A stretch of 24,713 bases of DNA from Scatosoma sp045644545 (lineage in GTDB: Bacteria; Bacillota; Clostridia; Christensenellales; Borkfalkiaceae), in contig JAZRHC010000028.1 in the NCBI GenBank assembly GCA_045644545.1, positions 1-24,713 on the forward strand. Direction: 5' to 3'. Numbering within the stretch: the first letter of the stretch is position 1; every line of letters starts with the position of its first letter. The position numbers and the translations under genes were made by a program. The notes under the pieces are model-generated. The model had not been told where the DNA came from. It saw only the letters and a program-made list of their open reading frames with translations, and searched no databases. Below, in pieces: positions 16,220 to 24,099 of the stretch.

Positions 16220-17170
16220 ATGAATTTCACTTCGGAAATCAAAAAAGAAATACTCTCCAAAAGGCGTGAAAAGCTCAAAGGCAAAGCGGCGAAAGCCGCG
16301 TTGTCCGCGTTCGTCCGCACCAGCGGCGCGGCTGGATTCGTCCGCGGGGAGTCTACTTTCTTTCTCGTCAGCGAAACGGAGTTCGTCGCGGAATATTTCA
16401 CGTCGCTTTTTTCCGAAACGTTCGGAATGGAGCTTTCTTTAACTACGGCGCGAATGGACAGAATGAGCGGCAGAGATAAGCTCGTGTTCGAATGTCCCGC
16501 AGGACAAGCCGAAGAGGCGATGAAAGAGCTCGGTCTTTTAAGCGCGGACGGCAAAACTCTGCTCGACGAGATCCCCGAAAGGCTCGTGGAAACGGACGAG
16601 GAAAAGCTTGCCTACGTAAAAGGCTCGTTTTTAGGGGGCGGGAGCTGTATCGTGCCGACGGAATCGGGAAAAGCGGGCTATCACCTCGAATTCGTGTTTT
16701 CCGAACGGAAGATCGCCGAACAGTTTTGCGAGCTGTTAGAGGTCACGCAGGTGCTTGCCAAGGTCGTGGAGCGAAAGGAAACCTTCGTTGCATACGTAAA
16801 AAGCAAAGAGATGATTTCTGATTTTCTCGCGGCGCTTCAAGCCCCGAATTCGCTCAAAAAATTTATTTCCCTCGTGGAAAAGCGCGACGAAGCCAATCAG
16901 AAAAACCGCGCGGCAAACTGCATATCGGGAAACGCCGATAAATCGGCGCTGGCGGCGGTAAAACAGGTGGTGGCGATAAGAAAGCTCGCCGAAGCGAAAG
17001 CGCTCGACGATCTTTCGGAGGAACTCAAAGATCTGGCGATTTTAAGGCTGAAAGAGCCTTCCAAATCCTTGCAGGAGCTCGCCGATATTATAAAGGTCAG
17101 TAAAAGCTGCCTAAACCACCGTATGCGGCGGCTTATGGAGCTTTCGGAAAAAATATCGGACGAAGAATAA
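16220..17170 (+). CDS. whiA: DNA-binding protein WhiA (sporulation/cell division regulator)
   Basis: The 316-residue protein has the two WhiA domains. The N-terminal degenerate LAGLIDADG-homing-endonuclease-like half begins SEIKKEIL and includes LAYVKGSFLGGGSCIVP and YHLEFVFSERKIAEQF. The C-terminal helix-turn-helix has LQELADIIKVSKSCLNHRMR, matching the usual SKSGVNHRLRK. WhiA controls sporulation septation in actinomycetes and influences division and chromosome segregation in Bacillus. GGAAC before the ATG is a modest ribosome site. It lies 9 nt after the PHP gene and 31 nt before dnaE. The genes rapZ and yvcK that commonly sit just upstream of whiA are missing. Confidence 0.95.
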   Translation: MNFTSEIKKEILSKRREKLKGKAAKAALSAFVRTSGAAGFVRGESTFFLVSETEFVAEYFTSLFSETFGMELSLTTARMDRMSGRDKLVFECPAGQAEEAMKELGLLSADGKTLLDEIPERLVETDEEKLAYVKGSFLGGGSCIVPTESGKAGYHLEFVFSERKIAEQFCELLEVTQVLAKVVERKETFVAYVKSKEMISDFLAALQAPNSLKKFISLVEKRDEANQKNRAANCISGNADKSALAAVKQVVAIRKLAEAKALDDLSEELKDLAILRLKEPSKSLQELADIIKVSKSCLNHRMRRLMELSEKISDEE

Positions 17171-17201
17171 GAAAAAATAAACGACGGAACACGGAAGAAT
17201 T

Positions 17202-20200
17202 ATGACGGATTTTATTCATTTACACGTACACACGGAATATAGCTTGCTCGACGGCGCGGCGCGGGTAGACGATATCGTTGACCACCTTCAAAAAACGGGC
17301 GTGGACGCCTGCGCGATCACCGACCACGGGAATATGTACGCTTGTCTTAAATTTGCGGAAGAATGCGTGCGCAAGGGGATCAAATATATTATCGGCTGCG
17401 AGCTATACGCTACGGACGATCATTTGGCGCACCGCGCGGGGACGAAAACCGAGCATATCGTGTTGCTTGCCAAAAACAAGACGGGCTATAAAAATATCGT
17501 CAAGCTGGATTCCCTTTCGTATATCGACGGATTCTACGGGAAACCCCGTATCAGCTACGATCTGATCAAAAAGCATCACGAGGGCGTTATCTGTTTGTCC
17601 GCCTGTCTTGCGGGAAGAATTCCCCGCCTTTTGATGGAAGGGGACTACGAAAACGCGAAAAAATTCGCGCAGGATATGAAAGACGTATTCGGCGAAGATT
17701 TTTATATCGAATTGCAAGACCACGGCATAGCCGAGCAAAAACAGATTATCCCCGAGCTGATCAAGCTCGCGCGGGAGCTCGATATCGGGCTGGTCGCGAC
17801 CAACGACGTGCACTATATCCGCAAAGAGGACTGGGAAGCGCACGACGTGCTTCTTTGTATTCAAACGAAAAAAACGCTTGCCGACCCTAAGCGTATGAAG
17901 TTCGACACGCAAGAGTTCTATATGAAATCGGGCGACGAGATGATGGAGCTGTTCAGCTATATTCCCGAAGCCATTGAAAATACGCGTGTGATCGCAAACA
18001 AGATCGAAGAACCCGTCTTTGATTTAACCCCCAAAGGCGATCCTATTCGCGATACCTCGTTAATCCCTTTGTATAAGCCCGAGGACGGCTCGACTTCCCC
18101 CGATTATTTAACGCGCTTGACTTGGGAGGGGATTCCCAAGCGCTATAAAGAAGTGACCGAAGAAATCAAAAAACGCGTGGAATACGAGCTTGGCATCATT
18201 ATCAAAATGGGCTTTGCCGACTACTTTTTGATCGTTTGGGATTATATCAACTGGTCGAGATTGCACGGGATTCCCGTGGGGCCGGGGCGCGGCTCGGGCG
18301 TTGGGAGTATCGTCGCGTATTCGATCGGGATCACCGACGTAGATCCCTTGCGCTACGATCTGATTTTCGAACGTTTCTTAAACCCCGACCGCGTATCGAT
18401 GCCCGACTTCGACGTGGATTTTTGCACCCGTCGAAGATACGAAACCATCGAATACGTGCGTGAAAAATATCACCCCGAAAACGTAGCGCAGATCGTCACG
18501 TTCGGAACGCTCGCTTCCCGCGCCGTTATCAAAGACGTAGGGCGAGTAATGGGCGTGCCGTATTCCGAAACGGATAAGGTCGCAAAGCTGATGGACGGTA
18601 AGTCCACGATCGGAGAGCTTTTGGGGCGAAAAATTCTCAAGCTCGAAAAACAGCTTGAAGAAGAGAAAGACGACGAAAAGCGCGTCGAAATCAAGAAAAA
18701 ACTCGACGAGCAGAAAAAGAAAAAGAATCCCGAATTTATCGAAGTTTACGAAAACAACGAAGAGCTTCGCAGAGTAATTGATATGGGATTAAAGCTTGAA
18801 GGGATGCCGAAAAACACCTCCGAGCACGCCGCGGGCGTGGTTATTTGCAATAAAGTCCTTTCCGATAACGTGCCGCTTGCAAGAAACGGCGAGGATATCG
18901 TCACGCAGTTTAATATGAAAGAAGTGGAAGCGGTCGGAATGCTCAAAATGGACTTCCTCGCGCTCACCACGCTTACCGATATTGAAAATACCCTCGAATA
19001 TATCCGTATCGGCAAGGGGATTGAAATCGATTTCAACGAAATCGGCGTCGACGTGCCCGAGGCGTACGAGCTTATCTCGTCGGGGGATACCGACGCGGTG
19101 TTCCAGCTCGAACAAGGCGGTATGAAGAAGTTTATGAAGGACTTACAGCCTAACTGTTTGGAAGACTTGATCGCAGGCATCTCTCTGTACCGTCCCGGTC
19201 CTATGGACTTTATTCCAAAATATATCGAAAACAAGCATCACCCCGAAAGAATCGTGTACGACACGCCGTATTTAGAGCCGATTTTGAAAAATTCCTACGG
19301 CGTTATTATCTATCAAGAACAGGTAATGCAGATCTTCCAACAGCTCGCGGGATATTCGCTTGGACAAGCCGACCTCGTGCGCCGAGCGATGTCGAAAAAG
19401 AAGAAAAAAGAGCTGATGGAGCAAAAGGACAAGTTTATCTACGGCGATCCCGAAAGCGGGATCACGGGTTGCGCTTCGCTCGGAATCCCCGCGGATGTCG
19501 CGGCAAAAATCTTTGCCGATATGGAAAGCTTCGCTTCTTACGCGTTCAATAAATCGCACGCGGCGGCGTACGCCGTTATCGCCTACCGAACGGCGTATTT
19601 AAAGCATTTCTATCGCAAGGAATTCCTTGCGGGTATCTTAAACGACCGAATCGATAAAATCGAAGAAATTTCCAAGTATATTATGTATATGAAGGAAAAA
19701 AATATCGACGTCCTTCCTCCCGATATCAATAAATCCAAGGCGATTTTCTGGGTAGAGGGGAACGGACTGAGAATCGGTTTGGGCGCGCTTCGCGGCGTTG
19801 GGCAGGACGCGATCGCCGCCGTGATCGAGGAACGCGAAAAGAACGGCTTGTTCAAGGACTTTGCCGATTTTATCGTTCGCTGTGCGAAATTCGTCAATAA
19901 ACGTATCGTCGAAAGCTTGATTTATGCGGGCGCGTTCGACGGGTTCGGCATTTTCCGTTCGCAAGCCGCGGCTGTCTACGAAGAAGTAATGACGAAGGTA
20001 AACGCCCGCGACAAACAAAAAGCAGGCGCGCAAATTTCCCTTTTCGGCGAGATCCTCGAAGAACAGGCGATCGAAGTCGTATTCCCGAATATTCCCGAAT
20101 ACGAAACGATGGAAAAGCTTTCGAAAGAGAAATCCGTTCTCGGCGTTTACGTCAGCGGGCATCCTTTCGAAAAGTTTATGCCGTATTTTAAGGACGTCAA

Positions 20201-20837
20201 TTTTAATTGCGGTATGCTCAACGAATTTACCGAGGACGAAGAAACGGGCGAAAAAACGTATACCGACGTTAAAGACGGACAACAAGTTACGATGGGCGGA
20301 ATGATCTCCGCGTATAAAAAATTGCAGACCCGTTCGGGCGGCATTATGGCGTTCGTGACGGTCGAAGATCTCGTCGGCACGGTGGAGTGCGTTTGTTTCC
20401 CCAAGGTATACGATAAAATCAAAAGCTTCCTTGCCGCCGATAAAGTGGTGTCCGTTGCGGGCAAGCTCAGCATCAGCGAGGATAAAGCCCCCGCGATTAT
20501 CGTCGATAAAATGACGGAATTTTCGTTGGAGGAAAAATCCGCCAGCTCTGCGCCGCAAAAGGCGGAAGATCGTGCCGATTCCCAAGCTCAGCCCGCCCGC
20601 GCGGAAAGCCACGTGCAGGAGAAAAAAGACGCGCGGCTTTGGCTCAACGTTACGGGGCTTGAAGAAGAGGATATCGAGGAGCTTATGGAAACGCTCACCT
20701 TTTACGAAGGGGAAGTGCCCGTAATTTTTGTGAAAGACAAACAAAAAATGCTCTGTTCGCAAAAAATAAATCCCTGCAAAGCGCTGTTTGCCGAGCTGGC
20801 GGGATTCCTTCCTGAAAATTGTATAAAATTCGTTTGA
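17202..20837 (+). CDS. dnaE: DNA polymerase III alpha subunit, DnaE type
   Basis: The 1211-residue C-family replicative polymerase lies in the same operon as whiA. The N-terminal PHP domain keeps apparent metal ligands (HLHVHTEYSLLDG with His8/His10, ITDHGNMYA, GCELYA, LSACLAG, NDVHYI), so it may have proofreading nuclease activity. The palm holds GPGRGSGVGS and the catalytic MPDFDVDF with Asp402/Asp404. A third Asp584 is in KMDFLALTTL, equivalent to E. coli 401, 403 and 555. SEHAAGVVI, LYRPGPMDFIP, and SYAFNKSHAAAYA with the helix-hairpin-helix region follow. An OB-fold appears around QVTMGGMISAYKK. Two low-complexity charged stretches stand out: about residues 475-515 and a linker at about 1110-1145. 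GGAAG precedes the ATG. Size and order exclude PolC. Confidence 0.96.
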   Translation: MTDFIHLHVHTEYSLLDGAARVDDIVDHLQKTGVDACAITDHGNMYACLKFAEECVRKGIKYIIGCELYATDDHLAHRAGTKTEHIVLLAKNKTGYKNIVKLDSLSYIDGFYGKPRISYDLIKKHHEGVICLSACLAGRIPRLLMEGDYENAKKFAQDMKDVFGEDFYIELQDHGIAEQKQIIPELIKLARELDIGLVATNDVHYIRKEDWEAHDVLLCIQTKKTLADPKRMKFDTQEFYMKSGDEMMELFSYIPEAIENTRVIANKIEEPVFDLTPKGDPIRDTSLIPLYKPEDGSTSPDYLTRLTWEGIPKRYKEVTEEIKKRVEYELGIIIKMGFADYFLIVWDYINWSRLHGIPVGPGRGSGVGSIVAYSIGITDVDPLRYDLIFERFLNPDRVSMPDFDVDFCTRRRYETIEYVREKYHPENVAQIVTFGTLASRAVIKDVGRVMGVPYSETDKVAKLMDGKSTIGELLGRKILKLEKQLEEEKDDEKRVEIKKKLDEQKKKKNPEFIEVYENNEELRRVIDMGLKLEGMPKNTSEHAAGVVICNKVLSDNVPLARNGEDIVTQFNMKEVEAVGMLKMDFLALTTLTDIENTLEYIRIGKGIEIDFNEIGVDVPEAYELISSGDTDAVFQLEQGGMKKFMKDLQPNCLEDLIAGISLYRPGPMDFIPKYIENKHHPERIVYDTPYLEPILKNSYGVIIYQEQVMQIFQQLAGYSLGQADLVRRAMSKKKKKELMEQKDKFIYGDPESGITGCASLGIPADVAAKIFADMESFASYAFNKSHAAAYAVIAYRTAYLKHFYRKEFLAGILNDRIDKIEEISKYIMYMKEKNIDVLPPDINKSKAIFWVEGNGLRIGLGALRGVGQDAIAAVIEEREKNGLFKDFADFIVRCAKFVNKRIVESLIYAGAFDGFGIFRSQAAAVYEEVMTKVNARDKQKAGAQISLFGEILEEQAIEVVFPNIPEYETMEKLSKEKSVLGVYVSGHPFEKFMPYFKDVNFNCGMLNEFTEDEETGEKTYTDVKDGQQVTMGGMISAYKKLQTRSGGIMAFVTVEDLVGTVECVCFPKVYDKIKSFLAADKVVSVAGKLSISEDKAPAIIVDKMTEFSLEEKSASSAPQKAEDRADSQAQPARAESHVQEKKDARLWLNVTGLEEEDIEELMETLTFYEGEVPVIFVKDKQKMLCSQKINPCKALFAELAGFLPENCIKFV

Positions 20838-20883
20838 TTTTTTATAAAATTCGCTTTAAAAAGTTTGTTTTTTTCGAAAGTTT

Positions 20884-20892
20884 TGCTATAAT
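20884..20892 (+). promoter_or_regulatory. Extended -10 promoter of pfkA
   Basis: TGCTATAAT is an extended -10 element. A weak -35-like TTTGTT lies 17 nt upstream at 20864-20869. The leader to pfkA is about 55 nt. It allows pfkA expression separate from dnaE, although no terminator was seen after dnaE. Confidence 0.75.
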
Positions 20893-20954
20893 ATATGAGT
20901 GAGGAAATAAGGGAAGAATTTTAGGAAGAATATAATCAGAACAGGAGAAAACCT

Positions 20955-21917
20955 ATGAGAAGAATCGGTTTGTTGACGAGCGGCGGCGACGCGCCCGGTA
21001 TGAACGCGGCGATCCGCGCGGTCGTTCGCAGCGCAATCTATTTCGGTATGGAAGTCTACGGGATCGAGCGCGGTTATACGGGACTTATGGAAGAAATTCT
21101 CGTGCCTATGGAAATGCGTAGCGTTTCGAATATCGTTCAATGCGGCGGCACGAAGCTGCGCACAGCAAGATGCTTGGAAATGCTCACGGAAGAAGGACAA
21201 AAAAAAGCGGTCGCTACCCTTGAAAAGAACGGAATCGACGGGCTCGTCGTGATCGGCGGCGACGGCTCGTTCCGCGGCGCAAAGGTTTTAAGCGAAACCT
21301 ACGGCGTCCCGACCATCGGCATTCCCGGCACGATCGATAACGACCTTGAATACACCGATTATACGCTCGGGTTCGATACGGCGGTCAACACCTGCCTTGA
21401 TATCATCAATAAGCTTCGCGACACGATGACCTCTCACGAGCGCATTTCCGTCGTGGAAGTTATGGGGCGGCATTGCGGCGATATCGCATTGTATAGCGGG
21501 ATCGCTTCGGGAGCGGAGATTATCGTCGTTCCCGAAATTAAAATGAATATGGAAGATATCATTTCCCGTATCAACCGTTCGAGAGTGAATGGAAAACATT
21601 CGAATATTATCGTCGTGGCGGAAGGAGTAATGAGCGCGGAAAAATTCGCGAAGCAGTTGCAAGAGATCACGACTTATTCCGTCCGTCCGACCTGTATCGG
21701 TCACGTACAGCGCGGCGGCTCGCCCACGATGGCAGATAGAATGCTCGCGGCGCAGTTCGGCAACAAAGCGGTGCGCTTGTTAAAAGAGGGTATCGGCAAC
21801 CGTGTGGTGGGGATCTCTCAAAACAAAATTATCGATATGGACATTATCGAAGCCGTTTCAATGAAAAAGAAATTCAATTTCGAGTTATACGAAACGCTAC
21901 AAATGATTTCTATGTAA
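20955..21917 (+). CDS. pfkA: ATP-dependent 6-phosphofructokinase
   Basis: This 320-residue glycolytic enzyme phosphorylates fructose-6-phosphate to fructose-1,6-bisphosphate. The motifs are textbook: TSGGDAPGMNAAIRAVVR, GGDGSFRGA with Asp103-Gly104, PGTIDND with catalytic Asp128, VVEVMGRHCGDIA, and IGHVQRGGSPTMADR. Gly at 104 and Thr (not Lys) before IDND mark ATP rather than pyrophosphate as phosphoryl donor. Length matches bacterial PfkA exactly. AGGAG at 20943-20947 is the ribosome site. It follows dnaE, as in many Clostridia, but pyruvate kinase, often next, is absent. No clear terminator follows before the noncoding region at 21924. Confidence 0.97.
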   Translation: MRRIGLLTSGGDAPGMNAAIRAVVRSAIYFGMEVYGIERGYTGLMEEILVPMEMRSVSNIVQCGGTKLRTARCLEMLTEEGQKKAVATLEKNGIDGLVVIGGDGSFRGAKVLSETYGVPTIGIPGTIDNDLEYTDYTLGFDTAVNTCLDIINKLRDTMTSHERISVVEVMGRHCGDIALYSGIASGAEIIVVPEIKMNMEDIISRINRSRVNGKHSNIIVVAEGVMSAEKFAKQLQEITTYSVRPTCIGHVQRGGSPTMADRMLAAQFGNKAVRLLKEGIGNRVVGISQNKIIDMDIIEAVSMKKKFNFELYETLQMISM

Positions 21918-21923
21918 AAAAGG

Positions 21924-21953
21924 TTGCATATTCCAAATTTTTTGGCATATAAT
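21924..21953 (+). promoter_or_regulatory. Promoter of the candidate structured RNA
   Basis: TATAAT at 21948-21953 with a weak -35 TTGCAT at 21924-21929 and an 18-nt spacer. Transcription would begin near 21960, with no reading frame behind it. Confidence 0.6.
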
Positions 21954-21959
21954 ACAATA

Positions 21960-22190
21960 TTGATTCATTCGTTTGAGTTTGTGCGAAGCGGGGAAAACCG
22001 CGCGCCGAACGGAGCTTTGAACGCGGAATTGCTTTAAAGTGTAAAACGACGGAATGCGAAAGAAAAAACGGTTTGCGGCGCTTTGCAACGGAAGTTGCAT
22101 TAGCTCCGTGGCTGACGGAGTAACGCTAAAAGTTCGTCCGCGACGGTTTCGTCGCGGATTTATCGCATAAGTTAAAAAAACAGTCGAAAA
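21960..22190 (+). ncRNA. Candidate structured noncoding RNA or long riboregulatory leader
   Basis: No plausible coding frame covers this stretch, yet it folds by eye into a nested multi-branch structure. A closing helix pairs 21978-21986 (TTTGTGCGA) with 22163-22171 (TCGCATAAG), with G-T pairs, and extends about 2 bp outward. Inside are 21988-21991/21998-22001; a 6-bp helix GCGCCG/CGGCGC (22002-22007/22076-22081); a GGAA tetraloop hairpin TGCAAC/GTTGCA (22084-22099); CTCCGT/ACGGAG (22104-22120); and a 9-bp hairpin TCCGCGACG/CGTCGCGGA (22137-22158). It did not match my recall of tmRNA, RNase P, SRP or 6S RNA. The 3' end is undefined because no T-rich terminator follows. It is either a free small RNA or the leader of the gene at 22240, which also has its own nearer promoter. 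Confidence 0.6.
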
Positions 22191-22192
22191 GG

Positions 22193-22220
22193 TTGAATAA
22201 TTTCCAAAAAAGAGTATAAT
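22193..22220 (+). promoter_or_regulatory. Promoter of the small-protein/membrane-protein pair
   Basis: TTGAAT at 22193-22198, 16-nt spacer, TATAAT at 22215-22220. It would give a short leader that just includes the purine-rich ribosome site GGAGAGGAAG before the GTG at 22240. Confidence 0.75.
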
Positions 22221-22239
22221 AAAAAACGGAGAGGAAGTC

Positions 22240-22461
22240 GTGAACTTTAAAACACAACAAAAAATTTTCGACGAGCGAAAATGGTTCGAAAGTATTCGGG
22301 CGGGAAAAGATCTTTGCGGTACATACGCTTTCTGCCCTAATTGTCGCAAAAGCGACGAGTATCCCTGCGCCCGCGCGGCGTATCGGAAGGAAAACGGATA
22401 TATTCGCATTGCCGTACTCAGGCTGCGGAGAAAAATAATATTATCGGAGGCTGTTTTATGA
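22240..22461 (+). CDS. Small four-cysteine protein, unrecognised
   Basis: The 73-residue basic protein starts at a GTG preceded by GGAGAGGAAG. Cysteines at 26, 32, 35 and 43 (CGTYAFCPNC ... YPC) could form a zinc or metal site. The C-terminal third is rich in Arg/Lys (RLRRK). I do not recognise the family. A real gene is supported by the promoter, the ribosome site and the ATGA overlap with the next gene (its TGA at 22459-22461 overlaps that ATG at 22458). That overlap implies translational coupling. Possible roles include a small zinc-ribbon regulator or an accessory to the membrane protein. The structured noncoding region lies immediately upstream. Confidence 0.7.
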   Translation: MNFKTQQKIFDERKWFESIRAGKDLCGTYAFCPNCRKSDEYPCARAAYRKENGYIRIAVLRLRRKIILSEAVL

Positions 22462-22931
22462 AAAAAACGGAAAAAGTCGTTGCGGCTCTTCTCACGATGG
22501 CGCTCGGCGTGTTGCTTCTTATTATGAAAGGCGAGATGATCAGTATTCTGATGACCGTAGTAGGAATCGCCCTTATCGTTCTCGGCGTTATCGACCTTTT
22601 GAATAAAGCCGTACCCGCGGGAGTCGTCAAAGTCGTCGTCGGCGCGCTGATCATTCTATTCGGTTGGGTGCTTATGAGTGCCGTGCTCTATATCGTGGGG
22701 GCTTTGTTGATTATCGTCGGAATCCTCGTCCTTTACGAATTGATCAAATGCAAAACCAGATTCTCCTTTTACGAATGGACTTCGGTGGTCAAATACGCGA
22801 AACCCGTCGTCTGCATTTTAATCGGTTTGCTTTTGTTCTTCAACGGCGTGGAATGGATTTTTATTATCGCGGGCATCGTAACGATGATTGAAGGCGGATT
22901 GCTCTTAATCGACGCGCTTAAAAACGATTAA
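22458..22931 (+). CDS. DUF308/HdeD-like integral membrane protein
   Basis: The protein is 157 residues. The ATG at 22458 has CGGAGG at 22445-22450. A longer in-frame reading upstream overlaps the small protein and is rejected. About six hydrophobic helices are visible (near residues 6-23, 27-46, 53-68, 70-92, 113-130 and 131-152). They are arranged as paired short hairpins with Gly-rich cores (LIVLGVIDLL, GALIILFGW, GALLIIVGILVL), typical of DUF308/HdeD-type proteins, whose function in Firmicutes is unknown. It overlaps the upstream gene by 4 nt. The transcript probably ends at the terminator at 23054. Confidence 0.8.
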   Translation: MKKTEKVVAALLTMALGVLLLIMKGEMISILMTVVGIALIVLGVIDLLNKAVPAGVVKVVVGALIILFGWVLMSAVLYIVGALLIIVGILVLYELIKCKTRFSFYEWTSVVKYAKPVVCILIGLLLFFNGVEWIFIIAGIVTMIEGGLLLIDALKND

Positions 22932-23231
22932 AAAGAGAAAAAGCATCTTCTATTTAGAAAGTTTTATGGTGATTTGTCAAACTAAGTGCAACACTTTTTA
23001 AGAAAAAGTTCAAATAAATCTTGAGGTTTTTGGAAATTTTATATCTTTTTCGGTCTGGCGTTAATTAACGCCAGATTTTTTTCGAGCGTTTTTGGGGAAA
23101 CGTGAGAAAGATTATGCCCTTTATGATAAAAGGTGCTATATAAATGTTGGGGTATGAGGAAATAGCTCAATATTTATTATAGAACCGAAAAAGAACGTAT
23201 TGAAAGCTGTTCAGTATAGAGATTAATTATC
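22932..23231. other. Intergenic region, AT-rich, no gene
   Basis: About 300 nt without a supportable gene. It contains a 7-bp A/T hairpin (ACTTTTT/AAAAAGT, 22993-23009). A segment at 22973-22999 (GTCAAACTAAGTGCAACACT) vaguely recalls IS30-type element ends. The terminator is at 23054. From 23083 to 23231 only tiny open frames occur (for example 12 codons from an ATG near 23142), with no ribosome site that would support them. Confidence 0.6.
23054..23082 (+). terminator. Intrinsic terminator, perfect palindrome
   Basis: TCTGGCG (23054-23060) and CGCCAGA (23069-23075) pair exactly. The intervening TTAATTAA is itself palindromic. Seven T residues follow. It probably ends the transcript of the membrane protein about 120 nt upstream. 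Confidence 0.9.
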
Positions 23232-24035
23232 TTAAATCAATTGTTCTTCTTTCCGATATTGTGAAGGTGTTTTTCCCGTTAATTTTTTGAATAGTCGACG
23301 AAAATAAATGGGGGATTCAAATCCATGCTCATAGGCAATGTTTTCTATGCTCTTATCTTTATGTAATAATAAAGCGTGGGAGGCTTTTTGTATTGCAATT
23401 CTATTTTTATAACTGATGGGGCTGCAACCTACGCATTTTTTAAAAAGATAGAAAAACCTTGACGAACTTAAATAACAAAGCTTGGAAAGGTCGTCGATTT
23501 TAAAATTTTCAGTATAATTGTTTTCTAAATAAATAATAGCAGGCGTGACATTACTTTCAGGGAAAACGTTGTCTTTTGTTTTTACGTTTGGCAATAATGT
23601 TCCACATAAATAATAAAAGGCCGATAAGTAAAGGAAATATTCCTCCGTTTTGGAGTATTGGTAATTATGAATAGTTTTTACAGCTTCATAAAGTTTTTTA
23701 AATTGCTCGTTTGGAAGTAGTTGCACGGGTACCTTTTTTTTGCTGAATGGGTCTTTGCTTAATTGAAATTTGAAATGTACGGAATGAAAAATACAATTTG
23801 GTGTTGCTCGCCACTCAGAAATATAGGTGTTATTTTGAGGAATATATAAAATATCCCCTTTTTTAATTTGAAGAATTTCATTTTCCGTAATGATGGTTCC
23901 TTCTCCTTCTAATATAAAAACAAAATTATGGCAAGGTCTCGGTCTGATGGAATAATCGCAACGGTAATCCTTGTCACTTGTATATTTTACAGAAGAACAA
24001 AACGATAATTCGTCGATGGTTTTTGAGTTAAACAT
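23232..24035 (-). CDS. AraC-family transcriptional regulator
   Basis: The protein is 267 residues. The N-terminal half is a cupin-type sensor (FVFILEGEGTI, IKKGDILYIPQNNTY, FHSVHFKF). The C-terminal 100 residues hold two helix-turn-helix units: FKIDDLSKLCYLSSSRFFYL and the AraC signature ending PIYFRRLFKKLTGKTPSQYR. The ATG at 24035 has only a weak GAG ribosome site. A TTGACA-17-TATACT promoter lies upstream. The gene is clearly more AT-rich than the core genes. It is divergent from the short-chain dehydrogenase with interleaved promoters, so it probably regulates both. It shares only the general family layout with the regulator at 10742. The effector is unknown, probably a sugar or sugar acid. 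Confidence 0.92.
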   Translation of the reverse strand: MFNSKTIDELSFCSSVKYTSDKDYRCDYSIRPRPCHNFVFILEGEGTIITENEILQIKKGDILYIPQNNTYISEWRATPNCIFHSVHFKFQLSKDPFSKKKVPVQLLPNEQFKKLYEAVKTIHNYQYSKTEEYFLYLSAFYYLCGTLLPNVKTKDNVFPESNVTPAIIYLENNYTENFKIDDLSKLCYLSSSRFFYLFKKCVGCSPISYKNRIAIQKASHALLLHKDKSIENIAYEHGFESPIYFRRLFKKLTGKTPSQYRKEEQLI

Positions 24036-24070
24036 AATGATCTCACAGTAGAATTGGTTTTATTTATAAT

Positions 24071-24099
24071 AGTATACGCACTTGAAAAAGTTTTGTCAA
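24071..24099 (-). promoter_or_regulatory. Promoter of the second AraC-type regulator
   Basis: On the minus strand TTGACA (plus 24094-24099), 17-nt spacer, TATACT (plus 24071-24076). The -35 box lies inside the spacer of the divergent promoter. Confidence 0.85.

Noticed and set aside
19638..20762. 374-residue minus-strand frame inside dnaE
   Set aside because: Antisense shadow of dnaE, with no ribosome site or recognisable domain.
20931..20936. TATAAT just before pfkA
   Set aside because: It would start transcription at the ribosome site and has no -35 box. The extended -10 at 20884-20892 is better.
22103..22123. Resemblance of the CTCCGT...ACGGAG hairpin to the 16S rRNA 530 loop
   Set aside because: Only the 6-bp stem agrees. 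The conserved loop GCCAGCAGCCGCGGTAA is absent, so it is not an rRNA fragment.
21897..22409. 170-residue minus-strand frame over the pfkA downstream region
   Set aside because: Composition is not protein-like, no ribosome site is present, and it covers both the structured RNA and part of a plus-strand gene.
22341..22457. Longer start for the membrane protein (196 residues)
   Set aside because: The added part overlaps the four-cysteine protein in another frame and is hydrophilic. CGGAGG at 22445-22450 fits the ATG at 22458.
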